Below are positions 7,131 through 14,424 of a stretch of 43,569 nucleotides of DNA, piece by piece; the first letter of the stretch is position 1, and every line of letters begins with the position of its first letter. The DNA comes from Rhodoferax sp. OV413. GTDB taxonomy: Bacteria > Pseudomonadota > Gammaproteobacteria > Pseudomonadales > Pseudohongiellaceae. The position numbers and the translations under genes were made by a program. Where the stretch lies: NCBI GenBank assembly GCA_943330915.2, contig CALQJO020000024.1, positions 1 through 43,569 of the forward strand, given 5' to 3'. The notes below the pieces were generated by a model. The model was not told the DNA's origin, searched no databases, and saw nothing but the letters and a program-made list of their open reading frames with translations.

Positions 7131-8733
7131 AGCGATCACGGACAGTATCCATCCGCCATACCGGTGCATCCTGTGCCGGCAACATTCCCGGTGTCCACTG
7201 CCAATCTGCAGTGGCCGCCATGACTGCGGGGTCCGCACTGATGATGTGCACCATCACATCCGGTGCCGAAGCGCCTTCGGCGATTAACGGCATAGGCTGA
7301 TGGTCGCCCATCACCAGAACAACCAGATTGCTATCGCCATAGCGCTCGATGTAGGACACCAAAGTGTCCAGTACATACACCACCGAGTCACGATACTGGC
7401 TTTTTAACAAATCTATATCCTGCCAGACCTGATCGGTGCGAGGCCCACGTTGGGCTTGCTCATTAAATTCGGTGCCGTCAACGATGCTGTCCCAGTCAAT
7501 GACCTCGGGAATCGGTGTCCACGGTGCGTGTGACGAAATCAGCGCAAATTCCGCCATTACCGGTTTGCGCGCTGCAGGATCACGCTCGCGCTGCTGAAAT
7601 CGCGCCAGCGTAAACTGATCCGGCATGGTGACGTAATTAAACGGCAATCCCTGATACTCCAGCGCGGCGGCATCATAAATCTGATCGTATCCAAAATACT
7701 GGCCTTCCGGCCATGCCAGCGTAATGGCCGGCATGACACCCACCGTGCGCCAGCCAGCGCGCTGAAACAACCGGATCAGTGACGGACGTTGACTCATCAT
7801 CAACGCGTCATAACGCAACTGACTGTCTATCCACAATCCAGACATCGCCGTTCCATGTGCCAGCCAGCTCAGCCCGCCAATAGTTGAAGAAGCCAAAAAC
7901 GCGCTTGACGAGGCATAACCCTGAGCGCTGAGTGAACTGCCGGCGCGCTCCAGTGCGGGACGAATGACGTCGGCATACCGTGGGCTGTCGAGCAACACGC
8001 GCCCGTAAGACTCCAGAAACACGACCAGTACATCCTTACCCTGCAGCGCTCCAAACAACTGTTCACCGGGAACATTGTTATAAACATCCTCGTTGACGAT
8101 CTCCCTGAACGCTCGCAATTCAACAAGGCTGTTCACAGCATTAAAAGTGTGCGAGACCAGTTGGTCGTGAAAGTAGCGCGAGGTCACGGTTGAACCTGAC
8201 GCCGTCATTGCGCTCCAAATCAACAGCGCTATCAGCAACGCCCCGCCTGTCCTGCGCGCCGGAAATCGCCATAACAACGACCTGATACGCCTCAACGACA
8301 ACCAGCACGCTGCGATCACCAATCCAACGGTCAACAGCATCAGAATTGACACTAATACGGTAGCGGGGTAACCAATACTTGACCCCAGCAAATGAAACCC
8401 ATCACTTAACAGGTAAGCATCCAGCACAGGATTAAAGGCACGCGCAAAAATCATAAACGCTGCCATGTCCGCCAGCCTGAAAATCAAACCAGCAGCAATC
8501 AACACTGTTGAAAAACCCATTATCCAGACAGACGCCCGCCCACGGATCAGCAGCAACAAGGGGAACACCACTGCTTCCAGCGGAAAGTAAAATATGTACC
8601 ACCAGTGCAGCCAATCAAGGCGGTTAGGCACCACAAAAATAGTCAGCAGGTACCAGACCGCCAGCACAGTTAACACAACTCTGACGGATCGGTTTTGCAA
8701 ACTGTCCTGATACAAACGAATGATTGCTGACAT
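7081..8733 (-). CDS. Membrane-anchored sulfatase/phosphoglycerol-transferase-fold protein
   Basis: A 550-residue protein of the alkaline phosphatase superfamily, built like LTA synthase or phosphoethanolamine transferases. About five transmembrane segments fill the first 190 residues, followed by an extracytoplasmic sulfatase domain. Metal and nucleophile positions fit E241 (VVFLESYG), T284 (ASSTIGGLSW), SHAPWTP and VMGDHQPMP. The nucleophile is Thr with no Cys/Ser sulfatase signature, so phosphotransferase activity on a lipid or glycan is more likely than sulfate hydrolysis. The ATG at 8733 follows an AAGAAG-type ribosome site; the frame also extends to 8823 with poor support. Its promoter region holds a Fur-like box. 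It converges on the methyltransferase with a 50-base overlap and may act outside the membrane on the cluster's product. Confidence 0.83.
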   Translation of the reverse strand: MSAIIRLYQDSLQNRSVRVVLTVLAVWYLLTIFVVPNRLDWLHWWYIFYFPLEAVVFPLLLLIRGRASVWIMGFSTVLIAAGLIFRLADMAAFMIFARAFNPVLDAYLLSDGFHLLGSSIGYPATVLVSILMLLTVGLVIAACWLSLRRIRSLLWRFPARRTGGALLIALLIWSAMTASGSTVTSRYFHDQLVSHTFNAVNSLVELRAFREIVNEDVYNNVPGEQLFGALQGKDVLVVFLESYGRVLLDSPRYADVIRPALERAGSSLSAQGYASSSAFLASSTIGGLSWLAHGTAMSGLWIDSQLRYDALMMSQRPSLIRLFQRAGWRTVGVMPAITLAWPEGQYFGYDQIYDAAALEYQGLPFNYVTMPDQFTLARFQQRERDPAARKPVMAEFALISSHAPWTPIPEVIDWDSIVDGTEFNEQAQRGPRTDQVWQDIDLLKSQYRDSVVYVLDTLVSYIERYGDSNLVVLVMGDHQPMPLIAEGASAPDVMVHIISADPAVMAATADWQWTPGMLPAQDAPVWRMDTVRDRFIETFSPGMPAHPDAR

Positions 8734-8789
8734 GCGGGGCTTCTTTAAGACGATGTTTAGGCAGGGAACTTCCCTGATACGATTTGGGG

Positions 8790-8816
8790 AGTATAACGGA
8801 TGAGAATGATTGTCAG
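8790..8816 (-). promoter_or_regulatory. Candidate promoter for the sulfatase-fold gene
   Basis: On the minus strand a TATACT -10 (8790-8795) is preceded by CTGACA (8811-8816) with a short 15-base spacer. The Fur-like box lies between and over these elements. Confidence 0.35.
8801..8815. promoter_or_regulatory. Fur-box-like operator
   Basis: TGAGAATGATTGTCA matches the 7-1-7 Fur consensus TGATAAT-n-ATTATCA at 12 of 14 informative positions. It overlaps the -35 box of the rightward promoter and the spacer of the leftward one. Bound Fur-Fe(II) would be placed to repress both genes when iron is plentiful. This is sequence matching only. Confidence 0.5.
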
Positions 8817-8839
8817 ATAACAATTACTGTGAGTACACT
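8810..8839 (+). promoter_or_regulatory. Candidate promoter for the Tat-exported aldo/keto reductase
   Basis: TTGTCA (8810-8815) and TACACT (8834-8839) are spaced 18 bases apart, about 45 bases upstream of the start codon. The -35 box is inside the Fur-like site. Confidence 0.4.
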
Positions 8840-8883
8840 CTGTAGGTCAGTTGTTCAACCAACACCAATGAGGGCAGATCTTT

Positions 8884-9915
8884 ATGACCTACAAGCACGC
8901 CGCAGACACTGGCGCACAGGCTTCAGTGCTGTCCGTGGACAGAAACTATCGGGCAGCTTCACTGAATCGTCGGCAATTTATGGGCGCAGCACTCGGTGCC
9001 GGTGCTGCATTGAGTTTCAGCCCGTCCTTTTTGGCGCTGGCACAAGACTCCGAATTGATCACCCGCGCGATCCCTTCCACCGGCCAACTGATTCCCGCAG
9101 TGGGTCTGGGCAGCTCGGCTACCTTTGCCGCCGTAGCCCGTAGCGAAGATATCAGTGCGCTAAGCTCGGTGCTGTCGAAGATGGCGGAATTGGGCGGCAG
9201 AGTCTTCGACACCGCGCCAGGTTATGGAGCCTCTGAAGAAGTGGCGGGCGCCATCGCGCAGCAACTGGACATTCAAGAGACTTTGTTCTGGGCCACTAAG
9301 CTCAATGTGGCCCCACGTGGCGGTGGGGCAGCAGATCCGGCGGCAGCGCGCGCTCAGATCGACGCCTCATTCCAGCGCATAGGCAAACCGGTCATTGACC
9401 TGATTCAGGTCCATAACATGGGAGATCCAGCTCTACAACTGGGCCTGCTGCGCGAACTCAAGGAACAAGGGCGAATTCGATACCTCGGCATTACCACCAC
9501 CTTCCCGGAACAGTACGAAAATCTGATTCAGGTGATGCGCTCGGAGCCTCTGGATTTTATTGGTACCGACTACGCCGTCGACAACCGGGAAGTTGAAGAG
9601 GTCATCCTGCCGCTGGCCATGGAGCGCGGCATCGCTGTGCTTAACTACGCACCTTTCGGACGCACCCGTTTGTGGTCGCGGGTCGGCGACCGTCCGGTTC
9701 CCGACTATGCACATGAGTTTGACGCTCACACCTGGGCGCAGTTTTTCCTGAAGTTTGTGCTGAGCCATCCAGCGATTACCGCCGTTACCCCGGCAACCAG
9801 TCGCCCCACCAACATGGAAGATAACATCGGCGGAATGCTCGGGCGCCTGCCAGATGCTGCCATGCGTCAGCGCATGATCGCCACGGTGGAGGCGTTGCCG
9901 ACAGTGTCCGCTTAA
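8884..9915 (+). CDS. Tat-exported aldo/keto reductase
   Basis: A 343-residue aldo/keto reductase with a twin-arginine signal peptide: LNRRQFMGAALGAG (R29, R30), a hydrophobic stretch and an ALAQ cleavage region near residue 54. The catalytic tetrad is visible as D109 and Y114 (DTAPGYG), K139 (WATKL) and H157 (IQVHN), so activity is expected. Tat export fits a protein that folds around NADP(H) in the cytoplasm before export. The ATG at 8884 has AGGG upstream at about nine bases. Its promoter overlaps a Fur-like box, suggesting iron control. The stop shares TTAA with that of the convergent RNase J-like gene. The physiological substrate is unknown. Confidence 0.88.
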   Translation: MTYKHAADTGAQASVLSVDRNYRAASLNRRQFMGAALGAGAALSFSPSFLALAQDSELITRAIPSTGQLIPAVGLGSSATFAAVARSEDISALSSVLSKMAELGGRVFDTAPGYGASEEVAGAIAQQLDIQETLFWATKLNVAPRGGGAADPAAARAQIDASFQRIGKPVIDLIQVHNMGDPALQLGLLRELKEQGRIRYLGITTTFPEQYENLIQVMRSEPLDFIGTDYAVDNREVEEVILPLAMERGIAVLNYAPFGRTRLWSRVGDRPVPDYAHEFDAHTWAQFFLKFVLSHPAITAVTPATSRPTNMEDNIGGMLGRLPDAAMRQRMIATVEALPTVSA

Positions 9916-11279
9916 GCTGCCGGCACTTTCTCCAGCACGCCTTTACGCTCATCCAGCCAGAGTCGGCCCACCGGGGCCGACTTGCGCTTTACCGTACCCT
10001 TGACCAGATCAAACAGATCACCATTGATGCCTTGCAACTGAAACGGAACCCCTGCCGCCTTGGCAATCGCCGCGTTACAACGCATATGCTCGCGTTCACC
10101 ATGAACCGGTATGGCAATACGTGGCTTCACCCATCGATACATCTGCAACAATTCGTCCGCACAGGGGTGACCAGACGCGTGTAACGGCGACTGCCCTTCT
10201 GGCAAATGTGAAGCATGCGTCACGCGGATATGACGGGACTCAAAGGCTTTGAGCAGACGTTCCACGTCTGCCTCATTACCAGGAATGGTTTTGGCGCTGA
10301 AAATTACGTGATCACCCGCCTGCAAACTGATATCAGGATGATTGTCCATCGCCAGCCGATGCAGCGCTGCGTTCATCTCACCCTGACTGCCGGTCGCGAT
10401 CGCCATCAGCTCTGAAGGCAGCAAGTATGCAAGATCCTCATTATCAACCGGTCGGAAATTATCACGCAGATAGCCCGAGGCTTTGGCGCAAGACACCATG
10501 TTATGCAGAGATCGACCCAGTAAACCCACATAACGATTGGCCACCAGGGCAACATTTCCTAACGTTTGCAAACGAGCAACATTGCTGGCAAAACAGGCAA
10601 GTACTACCCGCCCTTCAGAACCTTTGACAGCCTCAAGCAGACCACTGAACAACTCGCTCTCCGACACCGAACTGCCACTGTAATTGGCATTGGTGGAATC
10701 ACACACAATCGCATCGATTCCGCGAGCGGCCAAGCGGCTGTAGTGCCCGGCATCAATGGCCTCTCCGACCACAGGTGCCATGTCTATCTTCCAGTCTGCC
10801 GTATGCAAAACACTGCCAGCCGCGGTTGTGATCAACAAGGCATTGGTTTCCGGCGTCGAGTGTGTAATCGGTATCCAACGCACTTCAAACGGCCCCAAGC
10901 TCAGTGTTTCGCCATCCTCCACGGTGATTATCGGAGCATCGATGCCTTTCTGTCTGAGTTTGCGAACAAGCACCTGGCGGGTGAAGGCTGTGGTGTAGAT
11001 CGGACAGCGGAACTGGTCCCACAAATGAGCCAGTGCACCGATATGGTCCTCATGGGCATGGGTTGCAATGATGCCAGCAAGAGACTGGTGCCGGCTGCTG
11101 ATAAACAGCGGATCAGCCATCTCCACTCGGTTACCTATGCCTGCGGCAGTCTTTTCAAACGTAATACCACAGTCAACCATCAGCCACTGACCCGCATGGC
11201 CATAAAGATTCAGGTTCATGCCGATTTCGCCGCAACCGCCAAGCGGCAGGAACCAGAAATCCTTGTGCGTGGGGTTCAT
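9912..11279 (-). CDS. RNase J-like metallo-beta-lactamase-fold hydrolase
   Basis: A 455-residue member of the beta-lactamase/beta-CASP group closest to RNase J. The opening FLPLGGCGEIGMNLNLY is typical of RNase J, the dinuclear zinc motif is THAHEDHIGAL, and the beta-CASP part ends with ASGHPCADEL and IPVHGEREHM. RNase J proteins usually have about 550 residues; this one lacks most of the C-terminal dimerisation domain. It may process RNA or another phosphodiester. It starts 21 bases after the VanX-like gene, so the two are probably co-transcribed, and it converges on the aldo/keto reductase with overlapping stops. The RNase J assignment is good at family level; the activity is uncertain. Confidence 0.82.
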   Translation of the reverse strand: MNPTHKDFWFLPLGGCGEIGMNLNLYGHAGQWLMVDCGITFEKTAAGIGNRVEMADPLFISSRHQSLAGIIATHAHEDHIGALAHLWDQFRCPIYTTAFTRQVLVRKLRQKGIDAPIITVEDGETLSLGPFEVRWIPITHSTPETNALLITTAAGSVLHTADWKIDMAPVVGEAIDAGHYSRLAARGIDAIVCDSTNANYSGSSVSESELFSGLLEAVKGSEGRVVLACFASNVARLQTLGNVALVANRYVGLLGRSLHNMVSCAKASGYLRDNFRPVDNEDLAYLLPSELMAIATGSQGEMNAALHRLAMDNHPDISLQAGDHVIFSAKTIPGNEADVERLLKAFESRHIRVTHASHLPEGQSPLHASGHPCADELLQMYRWVKPRIAIPVHGEREHMRCNAAIAKAAGVPFQLQGINGDLFDLVKGTVKRKSAPVGRLWLDERKGVLEKVPAA

Positions 11280-11300
11280 TTGCAGCGCAATCCGCAGAGA

Positions 11301-12059
11301 CTAACGGACGGGAAAATCAAAATACTGATCAGGGAAAGGTTCATCATTCAGTGTGTAATGCCACCACTCTTGTTCGTAGTTGGAAAATCCTGCCACTTCC
11401 ATCAAATCGCGCAGCAAATGACGACGCTGCAGAACTTCAGCGCCCACTGCGATGTCATCGGTATGTGAGCGCAGGTCGAAGCAATCATAACCAGTACCCA
11501 TATCAATACTGTTATCGGGGAAACGCTCAGACTGCGACGCGCGACAATCGAACTGCCTTGACAAAGGATCTGCCACAGGCACAGTTGTGCCAAGTGGCAC
11601 TAACGTCAGATCCACTGTGCTACCGCGCGAGTGACCTGATTGACTGGCGATATACCCGCGGGAAAACAGTTCGTCTTTTGGCACTTCAGGGTAATAACTG
11701 GTACGCATCACGTCGTCCAGCGGATCCGCAGCCCATTGCACAAAATCGTCCACTGCGCGTTGCGGACGAAAGCAGTCGTAAACCTTAAGCGAATATCCAA
11801 GCGTTGTAACCGCTTCCTGCACCAAAACTAACGCCTCAGCGGCTGGGTCAGTCAATATACATTCACCGGCTTCATAACCAGCAACAGGCCGGCCGAGAAA
11901 GTTATTTGTGCCAAGGTAGCGCATATCCTGTTGGATGCTGCTGTCGAGTTGGGACAAGTAACTAAACCCTTCGGGCAAAACGTTTGGTGAGTTATTGTCG
12001 CTGCAGGCCACCACAGAACCCACCACACAAACGAAAAATAAAGTGCGCAATTTTCTCAA
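11301..12059 (-). CDS. VanX/DdpX-like D-alanyl-D-alanine dipeptidase lipoprotein
   Basis: An M15D zinc dipeptidase that should cleave D-Ala-D-Ala or related cell-wall dipeptides. Metal and catalytic residues are visible: SGHSRGSTVD (H143, D150), EWWHY (E231, H234) and the arginine R98 in CFRPQR. A short signal ending VGSVVAC gives a lipobox, so the mature enzyme would be anchored at C19 in the periplasm. The start is uncertain. The TTG at 12059 gives a normal lipoprotein signal; a TTG at 12050 has AGGGA at nine bases; the frame also runs to a GTG at 12149 with a less signal-like N-terminus. No resistance genes (vanA/H) are nearby, so a role in peptidoglycan turnover or nutrition is more likely than glycopeptide resistance. 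Confidence 0.85.
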   Translation of the reverse strand: MRKLRTLFFVCVVGSVVACSDNNSPNVLPEGFSYLSQLDSSIQQDMRYLGTNNFLGRPVAGYEAGECILTDPAAEALVLVQEAVTTLGYSLKVYDCFRPQRAVDDFVQWAADPLDDVMRTSYYPEVPKDELFSRGYIASQSGHSRGSTVDLTLVPLGTTVPVADPLSRQFDCRASQSERFPDNSIDMGTGYDCFDLRSHTDDIAVGAEVLQRRHLLRDLMEVAGFSNYEQEWWHYTLNDEPFPDQYFDFPVR

Positions 12060-12296
12060 TCCCTGTTCTCTGGTTGCTACGATTTTTTGTCTGACTGCAC
12101 TTGATCGGGCGCCAACAATGCCCGCCGGCAACACGATTGTAAAGTGCACTGAGGCAAACTCGCTCCTAAAACGTTAGATTGATTGCACCAGTCTCGTCAA
12201 ACCGCCATTCCACCCCTATTCCTCCCTTTTCCTGTGCTGGTCAATCAATTGAAAGGTGTATTTGAAGGGGTCTTGCAGACAACTGGAGTGTTGCAA

Positions 12297-12368
12297 CACA
12301 TGTCAAACAACAAAAACAAGAGACCAGAAAAATCTTTGGTTTCGACAAAAATGATTCCATGACATGTG
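12297..12368. repeat. Inverted repeat CACATGTCA / TGACATGTG
   Basis: A perfect 9-base inverted repeat with arms at 12297-12305 and 12360-12368. It could be a paired operator or a weak hairpin; no known regulator is assigned. Confidence 0.45.
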
Positions 12369-12477
12369 CGATTATCGCTGTTCTGTTTATCATCCTTTCG
12401 CATCAACTGATGCTATGTTCTGACCAGGCCTGGTGCCTGCACACGTCATCTCGGAGTCTGACAGCGCCTGCCATTTC

Positions 12478-12507
12478 TTGTTCACCCCATGCTGAACATG
12501 CTAGATT
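12478..12507 (+). promoter_or_regulatory. Weak promoter candidate for the dehydrogenase gene
   Basis: TTGTTC (12478-12483) and TAGATT (12502-12507) are 18 bases apart. A TGC just before the -10 makes it an extended -10 element. It lies 86 bases upstream of the start codon. Confidence 0.3.
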
Positions 12508-12592
12508 ACCGGCCTTTTCATTGACCCTGCCTTCGGTTAATGACACCACCTTCTGGAAATAACACCAGCTTTTAAAAAAGACGGGATCACGC

Positions 12593-13702
12593 ATGAGCCA
12601 CTATAAAATCGCATTGCTTGACGGGGATGGAATCGGTCCCGAAATTATGACGGAAGCTGTCAAGGTACTGAACCTGATAGCTGAACGAAACAACATCACC
12701 TTTGATCTAATTCACGCACCTTTTGGCGCCAGCGCCTATTTCGAGTGCGGGCACCCTTTCCCCGAGCAGACACAAAAAATTTGTGACGAAGCCGATGCCA
12801 TTCTCAAAGGCCCAATCGGGCTGAACCACGAAGAATCCAAAAAAATTCCGGTCGACATGCAACCCGAGCGTGGAGCGTTGTTACCACTGCGTCGTCGTTA
12901 TAACACCTACGCTAATTTCAGGCCGGTGTTTCTGCCCAAAAGTCTCGCGCATTTTTCCCCTCTGAAAGCAGAAATCATCGGCGACGGTATCGACATTATG
13001 ATCATCCGCGAACTGGTGGGTGGACTGTATTTTGGGGAAAAAGAAACCGGTGTGACAGCCGAAGGCGTGCGCTATGTCAAAGAAGTGTTGGAATACGACG
13101 AAATCCAGATCCGACGCATAGCCAAGGTTGCGTTTGAAACAGCCATGAAGCGCAAAAAAGTCCTGCATAACATTCATAAAAGCAACGTACTGAAATCAAG
13201 TGTGCTTTGGAATACTGTCATGGAAGAGGTCGGGCAGGACTATCCTGAGGTCAGAATTGAGCACATTCTGGTTGATGCGGCAGCCACTTACCTGTGCCTG
13301 AATCCAGGCCGTTTTGACGTCATGGTGATGGAGAATATGTTTGGAGATATTCTCAGTGACCAGGGCGGTGGCATTCTGGGCTCGCTCGGCTTAATGCCAT
13401 CCGCCTGTGTCGGAGATAACAAAGCCTATTACGAACCGTCCCACGGATCAGCGCCAGATATCGCCGGAAAGTTTATTGCCAATCCATACTCGATGATCGG
13501 CTCGGTTGCGATGATGCTGGAGATGAGTTTTGGTATGGATCAGGAAGCTAAAAATGTCTGGCACGCCATGCAAAGCGTTTTTGCTGACGGGTATTCCACG
13601 GCAGATCTATCCAAACCAGGCTCTGGTGTCATTATGATCAACACGCCGGCATTCGGCGATCGTGTTGTTGAAGCCTTGCGACAAATGCCTGTTCCTGCCT
13701 GA
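12593..13702 (+). CDS. Isopropylmalate/isocitrate dehydrogenase family protein (LeuB-like)
   Basis: A 369-residue beta-decarboxylating dehydrogenase. The family blocks are LLDGDGIGPEI at the N-terminus, LRRRYNTYANFRP and IIRELVGGLYFGE in the substrate region, and the metal/cofactor segment MENMFGDILSDQGGG followed by PSHGSAPDIAGK. The substrate block looks like 3-isopropylmalate dehydrogenase rather than isocitrate dehydrogenase. LeuB enzymes also oxidise 3-methylmalate to 2-oxobutyrate. Because a citramalate synthase lies 0.7 kb downstream on the same strand, I infer that 3-methylmalate could be the physiological substrate. Whether the genome has another leuB next to leuCD cannot be seen. 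The ATG at 12593 follows GGGA at about six bases. Confidence 0.88.
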   Translation: MSHYKIALLDGDGIGPEIMTEAVKVLNLIAERNNITFDLIHAPFGASAYFECGHPFPEQTQKICDEADAILKGPIGLNHEESKKIPVDMQPERGALLPLRRRYNTYANFRPVFLPKSLAHFSPLKAEIIGDGIDIMIIRELVGGLYFGEKETGVTAEGVRYVKEVLEYDEIQIRRIAKVAFETAMKRKKVLHNIHKSNVLKSSVLWNTVMEEVGQDYPEVRIEHILVDAAATYLCLNPGRFDVMVMENMFGDILSDQGGGILGSLGLMPSACVGDNKAYYEPSHGSAPDIAGKFIANPYSMIGSVAMMLEMSFGMDQEAKNVWHAMQSVFADGYSTADLSKPGSGVIMINTPAFGDRVVEALRQMPVPA

Positions 13703-13733
13703 TCTGACTCACTCTGCTTATCCGCAGCCATTG

Positions 13734-13766
13734 GACGCATGACTTTAAAAAGGTCGTGCGTCTTTA
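13734..13766 (+). terminator. Possible terminator hairpin after the dehydrogenase gene
   Basis: GACGCATGAC and GTCGTGCGTC pair around a TTTAAAAAG loop and are followed by a short T-rich stretch. It overlaps the 3' end of the convergent RDD gene. The T tract is weak, so termination is uncertain. Confidence 0.35.
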
Positions 13767-14287
13767 GGCAGCAAAACGGTTTTAGTGCGGGAAAACGCCT
13801 CGTGCATCGCATCCCCGGAACTGTTCACGTACATGTAGAAATATCCTATGCCAAGACACCAGAAACTTGGCCATGCCAACGCAAATCTGATCAGAGCCTG
13901 ACGTAGGGACATGGGTTGATTGTTCATATCCAACGCCCGGATACGCCAGGCGATCATTCCCAAGGTCTGACCGGTGCGCCGCCAGAACCAGACATAAAAG
14001 CAGGTCATCGTGCTGACCATCATCAATAGTTGCAAGAGCGACAGCAGTCGTGGGGTTACCACTTCGCCTTCAATCAACACGCTGGTGTTATCTGCAAAAA
14101 TACCGAACGAAAAAATAATGATGTAACCCAGAATCAGCCATATCGATAAGACCAGAAATATATCGTAGAGCAAGGCTGCCAGCCGACGTAGCAAGCCTGC
14201 GCGGGGCAGTTGTGCAAGTTCGTGATCCGCAATGATGCGGCGTTCCATCTTGGATTTGGACATTATCAGACGCACCGTGCCAGCCAT
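13745..14287 (-). CDS. RDD family membrane protein
   Basis: A small polytopic inner-membrane protein of about 180 residues. The RDD hallmarks are PRAGLLRRLAALLYD before the first membrane helix and GQTLGMIAWRIRALD after the second, with three or four hydrophobic segments. The role of the family is poorly defined; some members have been linked to ion transport. In many gammaproteobacteria an RDD gene sits close to lptF/lptG, and here it lies 1.7 kb from lptG with the citramalate synthase gene between. The start may be 14287 or the ATG at 14263 (MSKSK); neither has a strong ribosome site. Confidence 0.85.
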   Translation of the reverse strand: MAGTVRLIMSKSKMERRIIADHELAQLPRAGLLRRLAALLYDIFLVLSIWLILGYIIIFSFGIFADNTSVLIEGEVVTPRLLSLLQLLMMVSTMTCFYVWFWRRTGQTLGMIAWRIRALDMNNQPMSLRQALIRFALAWPSFWCLGIGYFYMYVNSSGDAMHEAFSRTKTVLLPKDARPF

Positions 14288-14360
14288 TTTGAGGGCAGTG
14301 AGTATAGCCCAGGCTTATGCCAGACAGGTAATCAGAACAATGCGACCCTGACGGCCTGCC

Positions 14361-14389
14361 TTATGATCATCAAGAGTATCTGCTAGAAT
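14361..14389 (+). promoter_or_regulatory. Candidate promoter for the citramalate synthase gene
   Basis: An extended -10 TGC-TAGAAT (14384-14389) has TTATGA (14361-14366) 17 bases upstream. It is 36 bases before the start codon. Confidence 0.42.
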
Positions 14390-14424
14390 CCCGAGCCTAA
14401 TCCAGCCAAGGAATCTGATCAGGT

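Larger units (their letters stand above)
12060..12592. other. Gap of about 530 bases with no convincing gene
   Basis: The short frames here (for example 12359-12562 on plus and 12403-12594 on minus) have no ribosome site and no recognisable protein. It holds a 9-base inverted repeat (12297-12368), a perfect 12-base palindrome ACCAGGCCTGGT (12423-12434) and a weak promoter-like pair. It probably works as the 5' control region of the dehydrogenase gene. Confidence 0.5.

Noticed and set aside
7081-8733. True sulfatase
   Set aside because: No Cys/Ser-x-Pro-x-Arg formylglycine signature is seen; the layout matches membrane phosphotransferases of the same fold.
10566-11468. Long plus-strand frame (300 codons) opposite the RNase J-like gene
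   Set aside because: It is the antisense shadow of a well-supported gene, with no recognisable domain or ribosome site.
11301-12059. Glycopeptide-resistance operon
   Set aside because: Only a VanX-like gene is present; there is no VanA-type ligase, VanH dehydrogenase or VanRS pair nearby.
12359-12562. Leader peptide upstream of the LeuB-like gene
   Set aside because: No ribosome site, no run of Leu/Ile/Val codons and no attenuator hairpin with a T tract.
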